From Methylomonas sp. ZR1 (lineage in GTDB: Bacteria > Pseudomonadota > Gammaproteobacteria > Methylococcales > Methylomonadaceae), in assembly GCF_013141865.1 (NCBI RefSeq), contig NZ_RCST01000001.1, forward strand, positions 1 to 64,000: 64,000 nucleotides of DNA, written 5' to 3'. The notes below the pieces were generated by a model. The model was not told the origin of the DNA. It saw only the letters and a program-made list of their open reading frames with translations, and did no database searches. The position numbers and the translations under genes were made by a program. Each line of letters opens with the position of its first letter. The stretch's first letter is position 1. Positions 58,280 to 64,000 of the stretch are shown one piece after another.

Positions 58280-58768
58280 ATGAACACAAGAACCATTCTG
58301 GTTGGTCTAGCTTTAAATCTCATTGGCTGTAGCGTGGTTTTGGCGGAACAGCCCGAAATAAAACCCTTCACTCCCGGCAGCTATCAACAGATTTTGGCGG
58401 TAAACGCCAACAAGCCGTTAATGCTGGCGATCTGGTCGGTGGATTGTCCGTCGTGCCTCAAAGACATGGACATACTGGGTAAACTGCACGAGAAACATCC
58501 GGCTCTGAAAATCGTCATGCTAGCCACCGACGATGCGGAAGCCTTGCCGGAGATCAAACGGATTATCGACAGCCATAAACTCGGCGGGCTGGAGAATTGG
58601 GCTTTCGCCTCCGATAATCCCGAAAAACTGCGTTACGAGATCGACCCGGCCTGGTATGGCGAATTACCCAGAACCTATTTCTTCGATGCCGGCCATCAGC
58701 GGGTGGGTAAGAGCGGGGCGATGTCGTTGGAAGAATTTGAGGCGCAACTCGGTAAGCTGAAAATGTAA
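58280..58768 (+). CDS. Periplasmic TlpA-like thioredoxin
   Basis: A 162-residue redoxin. A signal peptide (about 1-22, LALNLIGCSVVLAE, with a Cys that could also be lipidated though the lipobox is imperfect) precedes the fold. The redox site is SVDCPSCLKDM (CPSC) near residue 57. A cis-proline is in GELPRTYF. It shares the CPSC active site with the protein at 143-619. It diverges from the TonB receptor across a long regulatory gap. Confidence 0.82.
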   Translation: MNTRTILVGLALNLIGCSVVLAEQPEIKPFTPGSYQQILAVNANKPLMLAIWSVDCPSCLKDMDILGKLHEKHPALKIVMLATDDAEALPEIKRIIDSHKLGGLENWAFASDNPEKLRYEIDPAWYGELPRTYFFDAGHQRVGKSGAMSLEEFEAQLGKLKM

Positions 58769-58787
58769 TGCAGCCAAATCCGGCCCG

Positions 58788-60191
58788 TCAGCCGTGGAGC
58801 GCGGGCTGCCGCAAACGGTACAGGCCATAAACCGCAAAGCCGATCAGGTTCCAGATCAGAAAATACAGCTGCGTAGTGCTCGGTAGGCTGATAAACAGAT
58901 ACAGGCAGCCCATTATCGCCACCGGTCCGGTGATCCAGACAAACGGTGCCGAGAATTTCCGCGGCATTTCCGGCTGTTGATGCCTGAGCAACAACATGCA
59001 AACCGCCACGACACAGAATGCCAGCAGCGTGCCGGCATTGGCCAGTGCGGCGATGTCCGCCAGCGGAAACACGCCGGCGATGAGACTGACGATCACGGCG
59101 GTAAACACACTGGTGCGAACCGGAGTACCGCGTGGCGACACTTTGGCCAAGCCGCGCGGCAGCAGCCCGTCGCGGGCCATCGCAAAGAAAATCCGGCTTT
59201 GTCCGTAAAAAAACGCCAGCACGACCGTCGGCAAAGCGATCACCGCCGATGCCGCCAGCCAGCGTGCCGCGTTAGGTTTGCCCAACTCGCGCAAAATCAG
59301 CGCCAGGGGTTCCGGGCTGTCTGCGAAGCGCCGATAATCCAAAGCGCCCAGTGCCGCAACCGCCACGGCGACGTAAATGGCCACGCAGATCAGCATCGAA
59401 CCGACGATACCCAGCGCCAAATCGCGGTCGGGGTTACGGGTTTCTTCTGCCGCGGTGGCAATCGCATCGAAGCCGTAGAAGGCAAAAAAGATGATCGCCG
59501 CCGCAGCCATTACGCCACGCTCGACGCCGTCCGCGCCCAAGGTTTTAATGAAACCAAACGGCATAAAAGGTTGGAAATGTTCGGCTTGGAACAGCGGCAA
59601 CACCACCGCGATAAATACCAGCAATGCGGTGAGCTTGACCACCACTAACAAGGCATTGACGCTGGCGCTTTCCTTTGTGCCGATCAGCAAAAGCATGGTG
59701 ACAACCAGGATGATGAAAATCGCCGGCAGGTTGATCAACCCGCCGAGTTCCGGGCCTTGCATCAACTGCATCGGCACGCCCAAGCCTTCCTGCAACAGCG
59801 GCGCCGCGTAACCGGACCAACCCACCGCTACCGCACTAACCACCAGCGAATATTCTAAAATCAAGCTCCAGCCCACCAACCAGGCCGCCCATTCGCCGAT
59901 GACGATATAGGCATAGGTGTAAGCGCCGCCGGTGGCCGGCATCAGCGTCGCCATCTCCGCATAAGCCAAGGCCGCGCAGGCGCAAATCGCCCCGGCAATC
60001 ACAAACGCCAGGATCACCCCCGGCCCGGCCTTGGCCGCGCCAACCCCAATCAAGGTCAAAATGCCGGTGCCGACAATCGCCCCCACGCCCAGCGCCATCA
60101 GGTGCGGCCAGCTCAACGTGGCGGGCAAGCACTGTTCTGTCGGCAGGTTGTCCGCGGCCGACCAGGGTTTACGCTGGCGCCAATTGTTCAT
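58788..60191 (-). CDS. APC-family amino acid permease
   Basis: A 467-residue inner-membrane protein with about 12-13 transmembrane segments. The family start is GVGAIVGTGILTLIG, and TM6 region IIFFAFYGFDAIATAAEETRNP is characteristic of the cationic amino acid transporter (CAT/YfnA) branch. Proton-coupled amino acid uptake is expected; substrate not assignable. Its stop lies 19 bp from the convergent thioredoxin gene. Confidence 0.92.
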   Translation of the reverse strand: MNNWRQRKPWSAADNLPTEQCLPATLSWPHLMALGVGAIVGTGILTLIGVGAAKAGPGVILAFVIAGAICACAALAYAEMATLMPATGGAYTYAYIVIGEWAAWLVGWSLILEYSLVVSAVAVGWSGYAAPLLQEGLGVPMQLMQGPELGGLINLPAIFIILVVTMLLLIGTKESASVNALLVVVKLTALLVFIAVVLPLFQAEHFQPFMPFGFIKTLGADGVERGVMAAAAIIFFAFYGFDAIATAAEETRNPDRDLALGIVGSMLICVAIYVAVAVAALGALDYRRFADSPEPLALILRELGKPNAARWLAASAVIALPTVVLAFFYGQSRIFFAMARDGLLPRGLAKVSPRGTPVRTSVFTAVIVSLIAGVFPLADIAALANAGTLLAFCVVAVCMLLLRHQQPEMPRKFSAPFVWITGPVAIMGCLYLFISLPSTTQLYFLIWNLIGFAVYGLYRLRQPALHG

Positions 60192-60263
60192 ATCGCGTCC
60201 CCTTTGCGGCGCGCAAGCCGGTAAAATACCCAGTCAATTCGGTCTATCCCAATGGAACCCCAC

Positions 60264-61028
60264 ATGAAAATCATCTCCTGGAACGTCAACGGCATTCGCG
60301 CCGTGCAAGATAAAGGTTTTGCCGATACGCTCGGCCAACTCGATGCCGAGTGTGTGTTGCTGCAAGAAACCAAGGCCCAAGACGAGCAAGTCAGCAAGGC
60401 TTTGGAAAATATACACGGCTATCACCTGTACTCCAACTCCGCGGAACGCAAGGGTTATTCCGGGGTGGCGATATTAAGCCGGCAGGAGCCAATTCAGGTA
60501 GTGCACGACATGGGCATCGCCGAGCACGACCAGGAAGGCCGGATCATCGTCGCGGAATTCGAAAAATTTTATTTATTGAATGTCTACGTGCCCAACTCCG
60601 GCGACGGCCTGGTGCGGCTGGATTACCGGCAGACCTGGGATAAAGAATTTCTGGCCTATATGCAGAAACTGCAAAGCCAAAAACCGCTGATTGCCTGCGG
60701 CGATTTCAACGTTGCCCATCAAGCCATCGACATCGCCCGCCCCAAAGCCAACTACAACAAATCCGCCGGCTATACCCAAGTCGAGATCGACGGCTTCAGT
60801 CATTTTGTCGAAGCCGGTCTGATCGACAGTTTCCGACATCTGCACCCGGATACCGTGGCCTACAGCTGGTGGAGCTATCGCGCCAATGCCCGCGAAAAAA
60901 ACATCGGTTGGCGGATTGATTACGTACTGACCAGCCAGGCGCTGCTCGGGCAAATCAGCGATGCGTTCATCCTGCCGGATGTGTTCGGCTCGGATCATTG
61001 CCCGGTCGGCATCGAGCTGGCGCTTTGA
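60264..61028 (+). CDS. xthA: Exodeoxyribonuclease III
   Basis: A 254-residue AP endonuclease/exonuclease. Active-site motifs are ISWNVNGIRA, LLQETKAQ, the Asp/Asn pair in GDFNVAH, and the His in FGSDHCPVG; GWRIDYVL is also present. The ATG at 60264 begins the conserved MKIISWNVNG; one at 60252 adds four residues. Its neighbour encodes a uracil-DNA glycosylase, so the pair covers consecutive steps of base excision repair. Confidence 0.96.
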   Translation: MKIISWNVNGIRAVQDKGFADTLGQLDAECVLLQETKAQDEQVSKALENIHGYHLYSNSAERKGYSGVAILSRQEPIQVVHDMGIAEHDQEGRIIVAEFEKFYLLNVYVPNSGDGLVRLDYRQTWDKEFLAYMQKLQSQKPLIACGDFNVAHQAIDIARPKANYNKSAGYTQVEIDGFSHFVEAGLIDSFRHLHPDTVAYSWWSYRANAREKNIGWRIDYVLTSQALLGQISDAFILPDVFGSDHCPVGIELAL

Positions 61029-61045
61029 GCGAAATGATCGAAAAG

Positions 61046-61099
61046 TCCCCTCTCCCTCCGTACCCGCAGGGCATAAAGGAGAGGGTTAGGGTGAGGGAT
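61046..61099. repeat. REP-like palindrome between xthA and the glycosylase gene
   Basis: CCCTCTCC (61048-61055) pairs with GGAGAGGG (61078-61085), and the tail GTTAGGGTGAGGGA follows. This composition is that of a widespread proteobacterial interspersed palindrome. It lies upstream of the glycosylase start at 61127, showing that the frame open from 60998 is not all coding. Confidence 0.65.
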
Positions 61100-61126
61100 G
61101 TTTTTAATTTTTTTATTCCGACAATC

Positions 61127-61741
61127 ATGAGCGACCAACAGCATTTGCTACAACAACACCGTCAAGCGCTGCTGGCCTGTACTCGCTGCCCGGCCATGAT
61201 CCGCCCGGTGGTCAGCGGCAAGCCGGTATTGTCGCCGGTGTTGCTAATCGGTCAGGCACCCGGCGATAAAGAAGGGGTGTTGGGCAGGCCGTTTGCCTGG
61301 ACGGCGGGTAAGACGATGTTCAAATGGTTTGCCCAGATCGGGCTAGACGAAGCCAGTTTTCGGGAGCGGGTCTATATGGCGGCGGTGTGCCGCTGCTTTC
61401 CGGGGAAAAACCCCAAGGGCGGCGACCGCGTACCCAATCCGCAGGAAATTCAGCAATGCGCGTCCTGGTTGCAGGCGGAAGTCGAGCTGTTGCGACCCAA
61501 GTTAGTCATCCCGGTCGGTAAATTGGCGATTCAGCAAATGCTGGCGGTGGATAAACTCAGCGACGTCATCGGCGGACTGCATCGTTTAAATTTTCACGGC
61601 CACGATACCGATGTCATCCCGCTGCCGCATCCCTCCGGCGCCTCCACCTGGCACCGCACCGAGCCGGGAGCCGGTTTATTGCAAGCGGCATTGGCCGAAA
61701 TTCAAAAGCATCCCGCTTGGCGGCAGATTTTGCTTGGTTGA
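61127..61741 (+). CDS. Uracil-DNA glycosylase, family 4-like
   Basis: A 204-residue DNA repair glycosylase of the iron-sulfur type. Cluster cysteines are C18 and C21 (ACTRCP) with two more in AAVCRCFPG and IQQCASW. The active-site loop GQAPGDKEGVLGRPF and the later LPHPSGAS correspond to family motifs 1 and 3. Its GQAPG differs from the commoner GEAPG. The ATG at 61127 excludes the REP-like sequence. Confidence 0.88.
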   Translation: MSDQQHLLQQHRQALLACTRCPAMIRPVVSGKPVLSPVLLIGQAPGDKEGVLGRPFAWTAGKTMFKWFAQIGLDEASFRERVYMAAVCRCFPGKNPKGGDRVPNPQEIQQCASWLQAEVELLRPKLVIPVGKLAIQQMLAVDKLSDVIGGLHRLNFHGHDTDVIPLPHPSGASTWHRTEPGAGLLQAALAEIQKHPAWRQILLG

Positions 61742-61786
61742 GTTAGGGTGTCGTTGAGCTTGCGAGTTGCTTCATTCGCGAATGAT

Positions 61787-61823
61787 GTAGCCTATAGGAT
61801 GTGCCGACGTTAGGAGGCGCATC
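61787..61823 (+). repeat. REP element, 5' flank of the RAYT gene
   Basis: GTAG (61787-61790) precedes a 30-base element (61794-61823) that contains the stem CGTT-AGGA-GGCG with two G-T pairs. The same 30 bases, two positions different, occur inverted at 62382-62411. A 5' GTAG and a short hairpin are the known marks of REPs handled by RAYT transposases. Confidence 0.8.
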
Positions 61824-61843
61824 GATCGTGAAACAATTGCGCC

Positions 61844-62374
61844 ATGACAGAATACCGCCGATTTTACATACCCAACGCTATGTGGTTTTTCACCGTCAAT
61901 CTTGCGGAACGGAAAAACAATCACCTGCTGATTGATAAGATTGATGAATTGCGAAATGCCTTTAGCTATGTAAAACAACGCAAACCTTTTCATATTGATG
62001 CCATCGTCATCATGCCTGATCATTTGCATTGTATTTGGACATTGCCGCCCGATGATGGCGATTTCTCTGTTAGATGGAATATGTTGAAAGGACGGTTTTC
62101 CAGATCCATTGACCATGGAGAACGAATTTCAATAAGCCGTCAAAAACGCCGAGAACGAGGTATTTGGCAACGCCGATTGTGGGCGCATTTGATCGAAGAC
62201 CAAGACGATTACAACAGTCATGTCGATTATATTCATTGGAATCCGGTGAAACACGGTCATGTCAAAAACGTCATCGACTGGTCGTATTCAAGTTTTCACC
62301 GTTTTGTGAAACAGGGGGTTTATGAAGAAAATTGGGGGAAGAGCGAAATGCCGGATATCAAAGGCATCGAGTAA
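61844..62374 (+). mobile_element. REP-associated tyrosine transposase (RAYT)
   Basis: A 176-residue Y1 HUH transposase-like protein of the TnpA_REP group. The metal histidines are H60 and H62 in IVIMPDHLHCIW, and the catalytic Tyr is Y129 in DYIHWNPVKHG, the RAYT signature. RAYTs are usually single-copy, domesticated IS200-like enzymes that cut and join REP DNA and can spread REPs through a genome. The gene is intact and flanked by REPs in inverted orientation, a complete REP-RAYT unit. Confidence 0.93.
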
Positions 62375-62381
62375 CTCGACA

Positions 62382-62411
62382 GATGCGCCTCCTGGCGTCG
62401 GCACATCCTAT
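62382..62411 (-). repeat. REP element, 3' flank of the RAYT gene
   Basis: Inverse copy of the 61794-61823 element, differing at two of 30 positions; the differences turn the two G-T pairs of the other stem into G-C pairs (CGCC-TCCT-GGCG), so the hairpin is conserved. The GTAG tetranucleotide is not preserved here. Confidence 0.8.
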
Positions 62412-62499
62412 TTTCGTCAGAGTTTTGCGCACATTATCGCGTTGACGGCAGCATCCTATTTTCGCGAGGGTTTAGCGCACGTTATCGTGTTGGCCATAC
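62404..62499. repeat. Two tandem imperfect 48-bp repeats
   Basis: Units 62404-62451 and 62452-62499 both begin CATCCTATTTTCG and share TTATCG and GCGCAC at the same offsets. They start within the 3' REP and look like degenerate extensions of the REP array. No coding function. Confidence 0.7.
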
Positions 62500-62682
62500 T
62501 CGACTTTTCACCGATGGGTTGAAAGGGGCGTCTATCCGTTGATTGGGCAGGAATTGACGGAGATTTATATGACTTTGAATAGTTTAAAATGCGGCGCAAT
62601 GCCCGTTGAATAGGGTGCCTTACGGTTTTCGTGTTACAAGTCCAATTGTAGGGCGTCAATAGGCGCAGCCGCATTGCGCCGT

Positions 62683-62838
62683 ATGTCGGCCTTCAAACAT
62701 GCGGCGCATTACGCTATCGCTAATGCGCCCTACGAGCTGTTCGATAATCCCGGAAAAGTCGTTATCGTGGTGGGCGATGGTGAATATGCGCTTTATGCGG
62801 CTGACGGTGAATTTCTGGACTTATGTGTAATCGACTAA
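62683..62838 (+). pseudogene. Short gene remnant carrying a REP palindrome
   Basis: A 51-codon frame ends in EYALYAADGEFLDLCVID, which has the composition of a real protein end. Its first third is made of a repeat: GGCGCATTA (62703-62711) and its complement (62721-62729) around a nine-base loop, followed by CTAC. The repeat resembles common interspersed palindromes whose GTAGGG...CCCTAC ends are found in many proteobacteria. Probably the 3' end of a lost gene joined to a REP; expression of a small protein is not excluded. The stretch 62500-62682 holds only more REP-like sequence. Confidence 0.45.
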
Positions 62839-63015
62839 TTGAGAGGTAGGGTACGCATCGCGTACCGACGGCGGGGATGAGAAAAATTTATTAGCCTGTT
62901 CTGCTTTTGTTCTGTGGTAGAATTGCAACCGGGTTTTCCAATGTTTGTCTTTAAAAAGCAGCAACCCAATATACCGCGTCGAGATGACGCTCCAATCCTA
63001 AAAAAGGAGGCATTT

Positions 63016-63477
63016 ATGCCGTCAGTTGTATATCAGTCCAAATCTGGACATTCATTCATATTCAACGCATATGACTTCTACAATACCGCTTGGTATTACG
63101 ATGTAAGCGGGGTCTATATCTTTGCAAAATATGATCGCTTATCGAATTCATGGCAATGCATTTATATCGGCGAAACAGATTCATTCGGTCGTCGTATGCC
63201 AGAGCACAGACAGGATAAGTGGCCCGAAGCGCTTAGTTGGGGCGCTCACGCTGTATTAGCGGCTGTTATCCCAAGAGAATGGGATCGGATGGTTTTGGAA
63301 AAAGAGCTTATCAACAGTTATCCAACTGTTCTAAATAAGAAGGATAATCCAATTAAATTGGGGCTGGGTGGCATTCTCAGATCCAATGAACAACATCGTG
63401 GCTTGGCTGATCTTGTCAGAGACAATCAGCAACTACAGCAAGGATATGGATTGCTTAGTACTTTATACCGTCTATAA
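63016..63477 (+). CDS. Stand-alone GIY-YIG-type protein
   Basis: A 153-residue protein with a GIY-YIG-like core: GVYIF (32-36), CIYIGET (48-54), Arg at 59-60 in FGRRMPEHR, a Glu at 95 or 97 in VLEKELI and Asn107 in PTVLNKKDNP. These are the positions of the nuclease site. It lacks any extra DNA-binding domain and its role is unknown. A consensus AGGAGG at 63005-63010 fixes the ATG at 63016. It sits in the repeat-rich accessory stretch, suggesting acquisition. Confidence 0.72.
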   Translation: MPSVVYQSKSGHSFIFNAYDFYNTAWYYDVSGVYIFAKYDRLSNSWQCIYIGETDSFGRRMPEHRQDKWPEALSWGAHAVLAAVIPREWDRMVLEKELINSYPTVLNKKDNPIKLGLGGILRSNEQHRGLADLVRDNQQLQQGYGLLSTLYRL

Positions 63478-63553
63478 AACGCAGAGTAGCCAAGGATGGC
63501 TAGCTCGCCTAAGGCGCAATAACTAACGGACATTGATCTGCAATCTAATGTGG

Positions 63554-64000
63554 CTAAGGCCCAGGCCCCACAGCCGACAAATCCGTATTCTGCTCATTCA
63601 ACGCCCAACCGCCACCCAGCGCCTTATACATCTGTACCTGGGCGACCAGGACGTCCAGTCTGGCCTGCACCCGGCTGTTTTCGGTGGTCAGGTAGCTGCT
63701 TTGCGCGTTTAGCAGGGCTTGGTAATCGACCGCGCCGAGCCGGTAGCGGTTTTGCGAGATGTCGTAGGCTAGTTTGGCCTGGGCGGCGGCGTGTTGCAGA
63801 GCTTGCAGGCGGCGGCTGGAGTTGGCGTAGGTGGTGGCTGCGTCTTCGACTTCCTTGAAGGCGGTCAACACGGTTTTCCGGTAGTTTTCCACCAATTCGG
63901 CATTGGTTGCCAGGGCGTTGCCCAGGGCGCCCTCCAGACGGCCGCCCTGAAACAAAGGTTGGGTCAGGCCGGCCGCCAGGCTGGCCGCGACGCCGGCCGG
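63554..64000 (-). CDS. NodT/OprM-type outer-membrane efflux protein, C-terminal part
   Basis: The last 148 codons of a gene that continues beyond the window edge. The sequence has the outer-membrane factor repeat: LTQPLFQGGRLEGAL, then FKEVEDA, then AYDISQNRYRLGAVDYQALLNAQ and a C-terminal LGGGW. It is the trimeric exit duct of a tripartite RND-type pump. The start, signal peptide and any pump genes lie to the right and cannot be judged. Confidence 0.9.
   Translation of the reverse strand, partial: PAGVAASLAAGLTQPLFQGGRLEGALGNALATNAELVENYRKTVLTAFKEVEDAATTYANSSRRLQALQHAAAQAKLAYDISQNRYRLGAVDYQALLNAQSSYLTTENSRVQARLDVLVAQVQMYKALGGGWALNEQNTDLSAVGPGP

Noticed and set aside
60998..61126. N-terminal extension of the uracil-DNA glycosylase
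   Set aside because: It runs through a REP-like palindrome and overlaps xthA; family sequence begins after 61127.
62404..62499. CRISPR array
   Set aside because: Two adjoining imperfect 48-bp units without spacers and without cas genes; better explained as REP extension.

Overview
The window reads as chromosome of a gammaproteobacterial methanotroph close to Methylomonas (Methylococcales). The grounds are a lanthanide-type methanol dehydrogenase (xoxF) with its xoxJ partner, a complete glycogen cluster, a VPLPA-CTERM protein, and standard gammaproteobacterial gene orders (ruvCAB-ybgC-tolQRAB-pal-cpoB-queEC; miaB-ybeZ-ybeY-corC). Genus is inference; no rRNA, tRNA or CRISPR array was seen.

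Layout. 1-2.9 kb: a TlpA-like thioredoxin diverges from serA-serB. 3-13.1 kb: one dense + strand block with yebC, ruvCAB, the Tol-Pal envelope machine and queE/queC for queuosine. 13.2-14.6 kb: a two-gene unit, a receptor-tip-like helical protein and a di-iron oxygen-binding-type MBL protein. 14.7-18.4 kb: miaB, ybeZ, ybeY, corC. 18.4-23.2 kb (minus): a PotD-like periplasmic binding protein abutting a CACHE-PAS-GAF-PAS-GGDEF-EAL protein, resembling the NspS/MbaA polyamine sensor of Vibrio. 23.3-32.4 kb: glycogen metabolism, glgB-glgA plus a secretin-N protein on minus, and glgC-GH57-malQ diverging on plus. 32.4-35.2 kb (minus): xoxF and xoxJ separated by a strong hairpin.

35.4-43 kb holds msrA, hslO, a lipoprotein gene, a probable unannotated small RNA on the minus strand, the ydbH-ynbE-ydbL intermembrane operon, ltaE, and a phosphotransferase/IMPase pair. 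44-47.7 kb holds a KTSC protein, an SDR and a carbonic anhydrase/SulP bicarbonate pair behind two strong palindromes. 47.7-53.6 kb holds the VPLPA-CTERM protein, a LysR-azoR-pirin-dioxygenase unit, an rRNA-type methyltransferase and a FitAB-like toxin-antitoxin. 53.6-61.7 kb holds a Tat-exported amidohydrolase, a TonB-dependent receptor, a second CPSC thioredoxin, an APC permease, exonuclease III and a family 4-like uracil-DNA glycosylase. 61.8-64 kb is accessory: a RAYT transposase between two inverted REP sequences, a tandem 48-bp repeat, a REP-bearing gene remnant, a stand-alone GIY-YIG protein and the C-terminal part of a NodT-type efflux channel.

Most interesting: (a) the chemoreceptor-tip/ODP pair, a possible oxygen-sensing module; (b) the NspS/MbaA-like c-di-GMP module; (c) the candidate sRNA at about 37859-38042 with a near-consensus promoter and terminator; (d) the intact REP-RAYT unit.
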